Source: Candidatus Photodesmus katoptron Akat1 (GTDB lineage Bacteria; Pseudomonadota; Gammaproteobacteria; Enterobacterales; Vibrionaceae). Taken from it: DNA of 64,000 bases. The stretch covers positions 186,001 to 250,000 of the forward strand of contig NZ_AMSD01000002.1 of assembly GCF_000478685.1 (NCBI RefSeq), written 5' to 3'. The notes beneath the pieces are model-generated. The model worked only from the letters and a program-made list of their open reading frames with translations, had not been told where the DNA came from and made no database searches. Below, in pieces: positions 51,479-61,156 of this stretch (positions are counted from its first letter, which is position 1; every line of letters starts with the position of its first letter). The translations under genes were made by a program, and so were the position numbers.

Positions 51479-52906
51479 TGGTATTTTTTTTCTTAGAAAT
51501 GTAAGGAGATGATATTCTAATGCCTGTAAAAAAAGCACTATAATACGCTACGAAAATACTAGCAGTAATTCCAATAATGAAAATTAGACTAAGTACAATG
51601 ATTTTTTTGTAAAAAAAACTTAATAATAAGCATAGACCAGTTATTAACAGAATGATTATTAAAGGAAAGCTTTGATAAGGAAGGGGTAATATTTTTTGGC
51701 TAAAATAAAATATTAATAAAGCTCGTAATATTTGGCCAAACACCACAGATAAAAGAATTCCAACTATTCCGTACGATACTGTTGTATAACATAAGGCAAG
51801 CCCTATACTGCTAGAAATCAAATCAATTTTCAATATCCAGTGAGTTTTATTACTATTGAGAATGCCAATATTAATAAAATTAGTTATTTCCTTAGAAAAT
51901 GCAATAATGACTGCTCCTATAATTAAATAACAAGCATTATGATAACTTTTCTCTAGTAAGAGTTGAATAAATATTTGGCTAGTGCAAGCTGTAAAAATAG
52001 ATAGGATAGAAATATAAAGTATTCCAAATTGCGTTATTTTAACTGTATACAATTTACCCTTTTCCTCTAAGGACTGAAAACGTTTTGGTATCCACCACAT
52101 TCCAAATGGTTGCACTAAGATACACATTGCAAGAGAAAATTTAGTTGCAATAGAGTATAATCCAAGATTTTCCATTGAAGTAGAATAGCCTATTATCCAT
52201 TTTTCAGCTCCTGTTAATCCAAATGTAATTACTGTCGATATCATTAACGGAGTAGAGTACCTCAAAAGTATTTTTAATTCCTTAAAGCTATTCCACTGCC
52301 ATTGAAATTGATTGATAAAGTGAAGTATAACTAATTGAATAAATGTAGATAAAACACCAACTACATAAAATAATGTGATATCTGGATATATCTTGAGAAC
52401 AAGGATAATGCCAGTTATTTGTATTATGCAACATGATGTACTGACAATAAAAAATGTAGAAACTTTATCTTGTAATCGAAGCCATGAAGTGCTGATATTA
52501 AGTGCTGTTTCAAAACAGAGTACAAGACAAATAAATATAATTTCTATTCGATTAAATGCATAGCTTGCTTCTGGAATACTAAATAATAGAATTAAAATTA
52601 GCATAGCCATAATAGTTGATAAGGTAAGTGAATTAGAATAAATTTTATTAGTTTCTTTAAATCTCTCTTCTGGTTTTTTTTATACCCAACAAAACGATAT
52701 AAATTTTCTTGCATAGCAAATCCAGATAATAAACAAAGAAAGGTTGATGTTGTTGCAATAAGCTCTAGTTTTCCTAATTGTGTAGGTGTGAAATAACTAG
52801 AAATAACTGGAAGCATTATGAGTGACATTCCTTTGGTTAATAATATACTTGCAGCATAAACAAACATATATTTAATAGGCTGGAATTGTTTATGTAGAAA
52901 GTGCAT
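51468..52906 (-). pseudogene. sypK: Oligosaccharide flippase SypK with one poly-A frameshift
   Basis: Wzx-like polytopic flippase (MATE/MOP superfamily) expected to move lipid-linked repeat units across the inner membrane. The N-terminal part reads ...QENLYRFVGYKK and then shifts at an A8 tract (T8 on plus at 52674-52681), reaching a stop at 52598. With one more A the frame continues as KPEERFKETNKIYSNSLTL into IMAMLILILLFSIPE and on to the end, giving 479 aa with about 12 to 14 membrane segments. No further lesions. A sole flippase for the locus would be needed, so rescue by slippage is attractive. Confidence 0.85.
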
Positions 52907-52912
52907 TTTATA

Positions 52913-54097
52913 TTACTCTTTTGAATTGGAAGATGTTCTAGAGTCAAGGTAATTATTTGTATTTCTTTGATTATTTAAATAATTGATAATTGCTTTATAA
53001 GTGTATTCTGCTTGGTACAGATTAGCAATATTGAAGGCAGCTCGTCCTATAGATTGTATAGTATCTATATTACTACTGGCATATAAAATAGCGTTATTAA
53101 GCGAAGTTGCATTATTTTTTAAGTATTTAATACAATTAATATTGTGAGTTAAAATCAAATCCCAATAAGAGCCATCCTTAGGTATAATCACACACATCCC
53201 TGAGGCCATAGCCTCTAAAATAGATAGTCCAAATGGTTCTTCTTTGCTTGTTGAAATGAATATATTACTAGCTTGTCGAATAGAATCTAGATTTTTCGGT
53301 TGTTCGTACCAGTGAAAGTTTTTTATAGGTATCGGAGCTTTAGAAATAGGTAAATTTATATGTTTTGGACGGATAAAACAAATATTTGTAGTTAATAGTT
53401 TTGGGAAATTTAACATGTCAGCCGATTTTATAAGTAATTCTAAGCCTTTCCATTGTAATAATGATGCGCTCCAAAATAATACAGGCAAGCTATATTGGCA
53501 CTGAGATGGCCAGCGATCTTTTGGAATGCCATTAATAAATTCTTGAAAATTCTTACTTTCTAATATCTGTTGGCATTTAAGTCTTTTTTTTTGTTTTTTT
53601 AGGTAATGATATATAGCTTTGGATAGGCTTGCTTTTGTTGAGGGCAAGTAAAATACTTGTTTCGCTCTAGTAAGGCAGTACCCGATTGAGTATGAAGTTG
53701 CTACTTTTCCATGAACTATTTGTATGATAGGGATTTTTATAAATAGTTGTATTAAATATATGGCTATGTCAACTCCTGGGCTAGAATTTCCAATTAGGTA
53801 ATTAACACGTGATATGCGTAGTAATTTATAAAGAAGCACACAAGTAAAGAAAAACTGCTGGCACAAAAATGCGAAATAAGAGCTGCTTTGACTTAAATAT
53901 AGAAAGTTTGGAAATTGATGTATGCATATTTTCTTGTTTTTTAAAAAAGGTGCATTTCTCCAAAATTTTTTATCTATAGTAACTATAGTGAATTTATTTT
54001 TGCTAGAGTTAGTTAGTGCTATTATGTTTTGTATTGCAATTTTAGACCCACCAGAAAATGGAATTGGGTCAAAGATTAAATAGTGACTAAAGTACAT
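52913..54097 (-). CDS. sypJ: Glycosyltransferase family 4 SypJ
   Basis: GT-B family glycosyltransferase of 394 aa. N-terminus DPIPFSGGSKIAIQNII is the acceptor-side glycine motif; the donor region shows VLFWSASLLQWKGLELLIKSA and FISTSKEEPFGLSILEAMASGM with the EX7E signature (EEPFGLSILE). No membrane segment is obvious apart from a mid-protein hydrophobic patch. 11-base overlap with sypI and 6 bases from sypK. Sugar specificity unknown. Confidence 0.87.
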   Translation of the reverse strand: MYFSHYLIFDPIPFSGGSKIAIQNIIALTNSSKNKFTIVTIDKKFWRNAPFLKNKKICIHQFPNFLYLSQSSSYFAFLCQQFFFTCVLLYKLLRISRVNYLIGNSSPGVDIAIYLIQLFIKIPIIQIVHGKVATSYSIGYCLTRAKQVFYLPSTKASLSKAIYHYLKKQKKRLKCQQILESKNFQEFINGIPKDRWPSQCQYSLPVLFWSASLLQWKGLELLIKSADMLNFPKLLTTNICFIRPKHINLPISKAPIPIKNFHWYEQPKNLDSIRQASNIFISTSKEEPFGLSILEAMASGMCVIIPKDGSYWDLILTHNINCIKYLKNNATSLNNAILYASSNIDTIQSIGRAAFNIANLYQAEYTYKAIINYLNNQRNTNNYLDSRTSSNSKE

Positions 54098-55301
54098 ATT
54101 TTTTCATTAACTTAAACTTATTGAAAAAGAAAGTTTTTAATGGATAGAAAATCTTCCAAAAATAAATTTTTTTTGAATAGTTTTCTTCAATTGTTTGTTT
54201 ATAAATAGTTTCAAACTGTTTCGTATTATAAGTAATGGAATGATTCTTTAATACGTATTTTTTTGCTTCTATTCCTATGTTTAGTGCTAATTTAGGATTT
54301 TCAATAATATATTGCATAGTTTTCATTAATGGTTGGATACCAGAGTTTTTATATAAAAACCCATTTTTTCTATGAGTAATAATTTCTGGAATTCCTCCTT
54401 CATTAGGAACAATTATTGGTACTGCAGCCAATGCAGCTTCAATAATTACTAAACCAAAAGCTTCTTTACGGGATCCAAGTACAAAAGCATTTGTATCCAG
54501 TAACCATTTCTGAGGATTTTTTTTATTACCAATAAAGTGTATATGATTTTGCAAATTTAAATGGTTTGTAAGTTCTCTTAATTTTTTATTTTGTGGTCCA
54601 TCACCAATAACTATTAGGTGAATATATGGATATTTTAGTATTAATCGATCTATTGCAATGATAATTCTATCTATGCCTTTTCGATAAATTAGTGAACCTA
54701 TGGTGGTAAAAATAAAACTATTTTTTGGTAGATAAAGGTTAGATTTTATATCAATTTTTATACTTTTACGTAAATGATTTATATCTATACCATTTGGTAT
54801 TACAAATAAGCGATCTTTTGGGTATCCATCAGAAATTAGTTGGTTTGTAATAGCTTTACTTACTGCAATTATTTTAGGTGATAGATGAAGACCTAATGTA
54901 GTTCTTTCATATACTGAGTAATCACTATGAAGTTGTGTAATCATTGGAACATTCATTGATTTGGCAGGAAAAATCATCCATTGACAAGGAGCAGCACTAT
55001 TAACATGAACTAGATCTATATTTTTATCAAAAATATATTTTTTAGCGAAATCAATTTGTTTTTTCCAAAGCAGAAAATTAAACCTGGGGCTTTTCCAACC
55101 AAAAAGAATTAAAAATTTGCTTAATTTACTACAGAATCCCAAGTTTTTAACTTTAATATGAAGAGTTTTATTATTTGTCCATAGAAATGGAGTATAATCA
55201 TTTTTATTGATATGCTGAATTAAGTTTAATAGGCATTGCTCGCTACCTCTAATCCAATTTTCACCATAGTGAACAAATAAGATATGTTTGCTATTTTTCA
55301 T
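54087..55301 (-). CDS. sypI: Glycosyltransferase family 4 SypI
   Basis: GT4 enzyme of 404 aa. HILFVHYGENWIRGSEQCLLNLI opens the acceptor domain; FVIPNGIDINHLR, FTTIGSLIYRKGIDRIIIAI and FVLGSRKEAFGLVIIEAALAAVP (EX7E) mark the donor half. It overlaps sypJ by 11 bases and is 91 bases downstream of sypH. Intact, with several A/T runs in frame. Confidence 0.88.
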   Translation of the reverse strand: MKNSKHILFVHYGENWIRGSEQCLLNLIQHINKNDYTPFLWTNNKTLHIKVKNLGFCSKLSKFLILFGWKSPRFNFLLWKKQIDFAKKYIFDKNIDLVHVNSAAPCQWMIFPAKSMNVPMITQLHSDYSVYERTTLGLHLSPKIIAVSKAITNQLISDGYPKDRLFVIPNGIDINHLRKSIKIDIKSNLYLPKNSFIFTTIGSLIYRKGIDRIIIAIDRLILKYPYIHLIVIGDGPQNKKLRELTNHLNLQNHIHFIGNKKNPQKWLLDTNAFVLGSRKEAFGLVIIEAALAAVPIIVPNEGGIPEIITHRKNGFLYKNSGIQPLMKTMQYIIENPKLALNIGIEAKKYVLKNHSITYNTKQFETIYKQTIEENYSKKIYFWKIFYPLKTFFFNKFKLMKKYVL

Positions 55302-55392
55302 TTATTTACTTTAAGTTTAATATTATTTTTTATTTCAATTCATTGCGAATGGAAGGCTAATTTGAAGATAAAGATATTCATTATATTATTTT

Positions 55393-56445
55393 TCAAATTT
55401 GATAGATTTGTAAAATTTTTGGAATAGTCTTTTTAGAAGAATAAAATTTATAAATGGTTTCTATAGCTTTTTGACGGATAATTAATTGTGCATTATCAGA
55501 CATTATAAACCAGTTATTTAAGTGATGACTGAGTTCTTCGATATTTTTAGCAAGAAATCCGTTGTATTTAGATTGAATAAGTGCTGCCATATCTCCAACT
55601 TTCAATGAAAAGACCGGAATACCTCGAGCCATGGCTTCAAGTGCTACCATAGGCATTCCTTCATAACGTGAACATATTATAAGTACACTAATATTTTTCC
55701 ATACATTATGCATATTTATTTGATAGCCATGGATTATAAGATTATTTGGTTTGCTAAGGAGAACTGTTTGTTTCATAGGACCAGTTCCATAACAGTGGAA
55801 TATTTTTTCTGGAAATTGTTTTGCAAGGTTAACAAACCTATCTGGAGCTTTTTCATGACTTAATCGACCAACAAAAGCTATTTCAGTTCCTTTAGATTTT
55901 GTTATATTTTTAAGTGAAATGAAATTATTAATCACATATGAATGAGTAGTAGGTAGTTTTTGTTGAATAGATTTGCTAACAGCTAAACACACACTAGATA
56001 AGCAAGCAGTGTACCTATCACATAAATCATATAGCCGTATTTTTCCTGTCGCTCTTTCACCTGCATGGTAAGTAGAAATTTGTTTGATATATTGATATTT
56101 GAAAAAATACCTAATAGTTCTAATATATAAATTTGCTTTATAGCCATGAGTATGGATCAAATTAGGTAATATAGATTTAATAGCTATCTTAAGAGATACA
56201 AAATGATTTAATGCTGGAAATTTTTTATTTGCAAAAAAGTAAGGTATAGAGGCTATTTTCAGTTTTTGATCTAGTATGGTTGTTTTATTATAATGTGAAA
56301 TAAACACGACTGTTACATTAATAGAGTGATCTTTTAATCCTTTAGCTAACTCTAATACATGACTTTCAATTCCACCATAAATTAAACTATCGATCAGAAG
56401 CCACACTTTATGTTTTTTTTTAGTGTTATATTGTATCTTGCTCAT
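55393..56445 (-). CDS. sypH: Glycosyltransferase family 4 SypH
   Basis: GT4 enzyme of 350 aa. KVWLLIDSLIYGGIESHVLELAKGL forms the acceptor-side start; EIAFVGRLSHEKAPDRFVNLA and VLIICSRYEGMPMVALEAMARGIP (EX7E) the donor half. It begins 12 bases after the end of the decayed sypG gene. Presumably adds a sugar during repeat-unit assembly. Confidence 0.88.
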   Translation of the reverse strand: MSKIQYNTKKKHKVWLLIDSLIYGGIESHVLELAKGLKDHSINVTVVFISHYNKTTILDQKLKIASIPYFFANKKFPALNHFVSLKIAIKSILPNLIHTHGYKANLYIRTIRYFFKYQYIKQISTYHAGERATGKIRLYDLCDRYTACLSSVCLAVSKSIQQKLPTTHSYVINNFISLKNITKSKGTEIAFVGRLSHEKAPDRFVNLAKQFPEKIFHCYGTGPMKQTVLLSKPNNLIIHGYQINMHNVWKNISVLIICSRYEGMPMVALEAMARGIPVFSLKVGDMAALIQSKYNGFLAKNIEELSHHLNNWFIMSDNAQLIIRQKAIETIYKFYSSKKTIPKILQIYQI

Positions 56446-56457
56446 ATTTTTTAGATT

Positions 56458-57060
56458 TCATTCCTGTTTTTTTCTGTAAACAGAAAAAGGGCTTAGTTCT
56501 AGAAGTATTTAATATGTTTCCATCATAATAATTAATAGCATTTTGAATGTTCTCTTTTTCTATTTTCCATATTAGTTTAATATTATGATGCGATTTAATC
56601 ATAGATAAATATTTTTTGATTTGTTTCATTATTAATGAACTACAACATAACATATGACGTTTTGTAGCTGTCTTATGTTGCTAGGTCATGAGTAACTCAT
56701 AAGTAATGAAGCAGATTTCTTGATCAATTACTGAAACTTTATTTTCGTTTTCTTTATCATATTTTTTAAGAAAACAATTAGCTAAGATTATTAGGTTATC
56801 TCCTATTTTCTCAAAGGAGAAATTTCTACTGGTACGAGGCGTTATGATAATAAAAATCCTCTCTAAATCTTCCTTCTTTAATAACTTCCCGTAAAGGAAA
56901 CACGATTAGTAGTATATGTAATATGAACATTAACTTTAATTTCTTTTATTGCACCTAAAGGAGTAAAAGTTCCAATTTGTAAAACATGAAATAGTTCAAA
57001 GAATTCATTTTGTATGTATTTTCTATAAAAAATAGCAAGTGTCCTAGAACACTTCCACTA
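56458..57060 (-). pseudogene. sypG: Degraded sypG: sigma54-dependent response regulator ghost
   Basis: Pieces of an enhancer-binding protein can be read in changing minus-strand frames. From about 56995 down: HVLQIGTFTPLGAIKEI, then VNVHITYTTNR, EGRFREDFYYH (the GRFREDLYYR motif), ISPLRKIGDN followed by LIILANCFLKKYDKE, and near the end KIEKENIQNAINYYDGN, then LLELSPFSVYRKKQE in another frame with a stop at 56458-56460. These match the AAA+ domain and the Fis-type DNA-binding helix of the LuxO/SypG class, in order. The receiver and Walker A parts are unreadable and stops are frequent, so no function remains. sypG occupies this slot in V. fischeri. Confidence 0.85.
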
Positions 57061-57500
57061 ATAGTACTTTAGATTGCATGACCTCATCTTTACTTTACAA
57101 TTAAATCTTTTGATAAAAAGATAAGTTTAAATCCTAGTTTTCTTCTGTCTATGGATAATTTAATAGATTGCTTTGCAACTATCTGAAGTTTATATAAAAA
57201 GGAGATTACTTTATTAGTATTTCGAATTAAAAAGTTTTTTAATTTTACTAGTTCACTTAGATAATCTTATTTTTTAAGATTTAAATTCAAGCATTTCTAT
57301 ACTTTTAGTCACAATAGTTCGATAAATTTTTTTAAGATGAGATTAATATCTTCTATCTTGCTATATAGCAATCAGCAAGTATAGTATTTATTATCAATTT
57401 ATTTTTTAATAATTAATTTATTTGTTTTATAGCAATGCCTATTTTATCTGCTCAGCTAGTAGTATTATCAAAGGTAACATTGCTATTATCTTGAAGTAGA
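57061..57500. other. Non-coding residue where sypE and sypF are expected
   Basis: 440 bases of AT-rich sequence between the sypG ghost and sypD. In V. fischeri sypE and sypF lie here, several kilobases in all. I found no readable trace of a kinase, receiver or phosphatase domain, so they appear to have been deleted rather than slowly eroded. Confidence 0.6.
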
Positions 57501-58184
57501 TTAAGATAGAAATGTATTTTTAAGTAACCACGATTCAATTTTATCACGTAGAGTTTTTGAAATGAATGGTATTTTTCTGAATGTGCATATGAGTTCTTGA
57601 TTCAAGGGAGTTTGTTCTTTTTTATTAAGTACAGTTCCAAGCAATGAAATTGTTTCAAGTTTAAGTAATGAAATAGCAGTTTCTATTTGGTTAATTGTAG
57701 TAATCCCTCCTCTTACTATCAATATTGTTTTCTCACAAGCACTTGCTACATTTTGAGCTGGAATATTATTTCGATTGATTTTTAATAATGGAGAGGTATC
57801 AATAATAATACGTTCAAAGTGATTTAGCCATTTTTCTATTAATCCTTTCATAACAGAAGGGTCTTTATATGCTAGTTGTTTTGATGAGTCATTTGGGATC
57901 GTTATCCCAGTAAATAAACGGTGATTGTAACTATCTTCAATCCAATGCTCTTTTATTGTTTTTCCTGAATGTAGACTTAATTTCCGAAATGCTGGATGGA
58001 ACATATTAAGGTCAACTAATAAAGTTTTATATCCTGCCAGTAAATAACGTTCAGCTAATGCACTAGCAATAGAAGTTACACCATCTCCTGATTGGCAAGC
58101 GGTAATACACAAGGATTTACAGTTGCTAAGTTCTGTAGTTAAATATATTTGTTCTATTTCTGCATGAGTAGAAGGAATAGTCAT
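57501..58184 (-). CDS. sypD: CpsD/CapB-family ATPase SypD
   Basis: ParA-like ATPase of 227 aa that in related loci partners the co-polymerase (SypO here). The P-loop region reads CQSGDGVTSIASALAER with valine at the usual lysine position (GDGVTS versus GEGKTS). The downstream motifs are present: LLVDLNMFHPAFR (Walker A') and IIIDTSPLL (Walker B-like). There is no C-terminal tyrosine cluster, so it may lack tyrosine-kinase output. Its start shares one base with the sypC stop, so the two are coupled. The lysine change could be a family trait or a loss. Confidence 0.85.
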   Translation of the reverse strand: MTIPSTHAEIEQIYLTTELSNCKSLCITACQSGDGVTSIASALAERYLLAGYKTLLVDLNMFHPAFRKLSLHSGKTIKEHWIEDSYNHRLFTGITIPNDSSKQLAYKDPSVMKGLIEKWLNHFERIIIDTSPLLKINRNNIPAQNVASACEKTILIVRGGITTINQIETAISLLKLETISLLGTVLNKKEQTPLNQELICTFRKIPFISKTLRDKIESWLLKNTFLS

Positions 58185-60286
58185 TATAGTGACTTCAATA
58201 AAGCAATTGTTGTGCTAAGACGAATAATATCATTTAATCCAAGGCGTATTTTTTCTAAAAAACTATTTCTACGATCTGGAATATAAATTGTATCTCCAGC
58301 TCTTAAAGCAGGTAGTATGCTTATATTAGCGGTTTTAGTAAATTCAATAAAATTAAAAGTACGAGCTTGATTTTGACAACATGACATATTGATAATGGAT
58401 ATTTTTTCTAAATGTGCACGATTATTTGGACCACCTGCTTCTGCTAATAAGTCTAAGATTGTCATATTGTTTCTAAATACATAACGACCAGGTTTATGGA
58501 TTTCTCCCAATACTCGTACTGTTGATTCTTTTGATCGTTCAATCCAGTTACGATTTTTCTCTGGTATATAGATTATATCTTCCATGGTTACTCTAGGAAG
58601 CAAGCTTTCATCTCCTGTTTCAAAGTAAAGTGATAGGTCTAGTTTGCTAACTTGTGCATATAATTTATCACGATGTGTAATTCGAATATTTTGAATATCA
58701 GCATCCTTATTAGGACCATCTGCGGCTGATAAAATATCAAGAAAATTCATTTCTTTAGTATAATGATACCGTCCTGGTGAATTTACTTGACCTAAAATAT
58801 ATATTGACTTGTTTGAGCTTTGTTGTATCCAGTGAGATTTATTATTTTTTGGATCTTGTGGTAAATTTCTAACTCTTACAATAGCTCCTGCAGTGATTTT
58901 TGGTAAACTTGATAAAGGAGCTCCATTTTTTATATGAGCATCTAGATTAAATAGATGTATATTTTTATCGATATTTGCAACTTCAATTTTTGTTGTATCT
59001 GCATTACGAGTTGGACCACCAACATGAGCTAACAGGTCAATTAGATTCATTTCATCTGACCATTCGATTCGACCTGGATTGATAACTTGGCCAATAACGT
59101 TGACAGCTCTATTAGATGAAACTTTTAACCAGGATTTTTCGTTTATATCTATTTTTTCAGGAACAAAGATAGAGTCTCCAGGAGCGATATTAGGAATAAC
59201 TGAGTCTTTTAAACCTTCGGTGTAAGCTGTAAGATCAAATTTGATAACCTTTTGATTTTCTTTGATAATTCGAATTTGTCTTGTTTCAGCAAAACGAGTA
59301 GGCCCACCTGCATTAGCAAGAATATCTATAAAGGTTGCTCCATCTTTACTTTCGTAAGCACCTGGATTCGCCACTTCCCCCATAACATAGATAGTATTAA
59401 AACCTGACTTTATTTCATCTTCTTGTTTTGGTACAAAAACGGTTGAACCAGGGTTTAATTTTGGAAGCAAGTATGTATTTCCAGTATCTAGATAATTTTT
59501 CAAATTAAATAATTTTGGTGAATTATTACTAATAATACGAATTTTTTCAATTGTAGCATAACGCGTCACTCCACCAGATCTCATGAGTATATCTATAAGA
59601 TCTATGTTTTCTTTATATGAAAATGAACCTGGTGAGTTTACTTCGCCAAATACTTTAATGGCACTTCGTTCATCTTTAATATCATCAAAATCTTCTTTTC
59701 CATGGTTAAAAATTGATTCAATATTACTTACAAGAGGAGAGGCAGGAACAAACAGTATATCTAGAGGTTGTAAAATAGGCAATTGAGATTCATTACCAGT
59801 ATCTAAAAAAGCTTTATAGTTAAATTGTATTTTAGTGTTTGAACGCTTAATCAGCATACTATCTAGTTGAGCCCCTGGCCGTAATCCTCCAGCTTTATAT
59901 ATAGCCATTTGAATGTTTGTATTATCTGGAAAAACATATTCTCCTGGAGTTTTTACGTAACCTTGTATAAAAATAAGAATTTGTTGTTTTGCAATAAATA
60001 TTTTGACATTAGAAATATCTCGAAAGGTTGTTTGTAATATTTTTATCACATTATCTTTTAATTGTGTTTCATTATAACCTGCAACATAAATTGAACCTAC
60101 TTCAGGTAAATAAATTCGACCTCTTTTATCTACTTGAAAACTACGATTGAAAGTGATTTCTCCAGGTAGATCTACTTGGATCAAATCACCAATTTTTACT
60201 ATTTTTTCTTGTGATGAAGCATGGACTAAATTAAGAAATAGCATCAACTTTAAAAACGTAGTAAGGAATATTTTATTTAAGTTCAT
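58184..60286 (-). CDS. sypC: Polysaccharide export outer-membrane protein SypC (SLBB repeats)
   Basis: Large periplasmic/outer-membrane export protein of 700 aa. A signal peptide (LKLMLFLNLVHAS, residues 12-24) is followed by a poly-export domain (IGDLIQVDLPGEITFNRSFQVD...) and then six SLBB-type repeats, each with a [VIL]xGxVxxPG start: IQGYVKTPG, KVFGEVNSPG, VMGEVANPG, VIGQVINPG, ILGQVNSPG and RVLGEIHKPG, usually followed by LIDLLAxxGGPTR. No lipobox is seen. Overlaps sypB by 14 bases. Forms part of the secretion pore for the symbiosis polysaccharide. Confidence 0.9.
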   Translation of the reverse strand: MNLNKIFLTTFLKLMLFLNLVHASSQEKIVKIGDLIQVDLPGEITFNRSFQVDKRGRIYLPEVGSIYVAGYNETQLKDNVIKILQTTFRDISNVKIFIAKQQILIFIQGYVKTPGEYVFPDNTNIQMAIYKAGGLRPGAQLDSMLIKRSNTKIQFNYKAFLDTGNESQLPILQPLDILFVPASPLVSNIESIFNHGKEDFDDIKDERSAIKVFGEVNSPGSFSYKENIDLIDILMRSGGVTRYATIEKIRIISNNSPKLFNLKNYLDTGNTYLLPKLNPGSTVFVPKQEDEIKSGFNTIYVMGEVANPGAYESKDGATFIDILANAGGPTRFAETRQIRIIKENQKVIKFDLTAYTEGLKDSVIPNIAPGDSIFVPEKIDINEKSWLKVSSNRAVNVIGQVINPGRIEWSDEMNLIDLLAHVGGPTRNADTTKIEVANIDKNIHLFNLDAHIKNGAPLSSLPKITAGAIVRVRNLPQDPKNNKSHWIQQSSNKSIYILGQVNSPGRYHYTKEMNFLDILSAADGPNKDADIQNIRITHRDKLYAQVSKLDLSLYFETGDESLLPRVTMEDIIYIPEKNRNWIERSKESTVRVLGEIHKPGRYVFRNNMTILDLLAEAGGPNNRAHLEKISIINMSCCQNQARTFNFIEFTKTANISILPALRAGDTIYIPDRRNSFLEKIRLGLNDIIRLSTTIALLKSL

Positions 60287-61109
60287 AGTCGTCCTTTTTT
60301 AGCATACTAAAAGCATCTTTCCAATCTGGGATGATTTCTATACTTACACGACGATTTGCTAAATTAATTTCAGGTGAATTTCCTTTAAATAGAGGTACAG
60401 ATTCTCCAAGTGAATGAGTAATAATTCGTTCTGGTTCAAGACCAAAGATGCACAAATAACGTTTTACTTGTGTAGCTCTCATCATAGATAGTTGTTCATT
60501 ATATTTTTTATTACCAGTTGAATCTGAATGACCAGTTATAGATAAGTTAAGATAATTATGAATTAGCAATAAATTAGCAGCTTCAGCGAGTTTTCTCATA
60601 TATTTTGGGTTAATTTCACTTGAATCATGGGCAAATTGATTATCAGAATTAAGAATATTGGAGATTTTTTTAATAACAGTTATTTTTTGATTAAATGTAT
60701 CTTGCTGTAGTGGAGGCTGGCAGCTGGTTTTTGATATGACATAATTAAGACGAGATTCTAATTGGTTAAGGCGGTTATGCTGGATTAAAATCCCATTTGC
60801 TGCATCTATTAATAGGCTATCTTTTAATTCATGAGCAATTCTGTCTTGTGTGATAACTGCTTGAGTTACTATGGCAGGAAAGCACCATTTAGCTCCCTTT
60901 TGAATTAACATATCAAGATGCAATTTGTTCATTTCCCAATTTAATTGAAGTTCATTAGTTTCTTTTAAAAAATCATCAGATTCATATTTTAAGGATTTAA
61001 ATAATATATTCTTCTCTGGTTTGTTATTTGCTAAATTGAAAAGGCTACTACATCCAGAGCAGAAAAAAATCCATATAATCATCGATATAGTTATTGAGTT
61101 GACATACAT
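60273..61109 (-). CDS. sypB: OmpA-domain lipoprotein SypB
   Basis: Lipoprotein with a lipobox at FFCSGC (Cys19) and a C-terminal OmpA-like peptidoglycan-binding domain (about residues 165-268: LNLSITGHSDSTGNKKYNEQ, then SMMRATQVKRYLCIFGL and LANRRVSIEI). The middle is helical and may pack near the export pore. 278 aa. In V. fischeri SypB is a predicted OmpA-like protein at the same position, second in the locus. 14-base overlap with sypC. Confidence 0.9.
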   Translation of the reverse strand: MYVNSITISMIIWIFFCSGCSSLFNLANNKPEKNILFKSLKYESDDFLKETNELQLNWEMNKLHLDMLIQKGAKWCFPAIVTQAVITQDRIAHELKDSLLIDAANGILIQHNRLNQLESRLNYVISKTSCQPPLQQDTFNQKITVIKKISNILNSDNQFAHDSSEINPKYMRKLAEAANLLLIHNYLNLSITGHSDSTGNKKYNEQLSMMRATQVKRYLCIFGLEPERIITHSLGESVPLFKGNSPEINLANRRVSIEIIPDWKDAFSMLKKDDYELK

Positions 61110-61156
61110 CTTAAAACAACCAAATGATTTACAACTTTTATAGTTGATTTAATTAG

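Noticed and set aside
56426-56653. A 75-residue small protein upstream of sypH
   Set aside because: Its readable part is the helix-turn-helix end of decayed sypG in one frame; the true end of that gene is in a neighbouring frame, so this is a pseudogene fragment and not a new gene.
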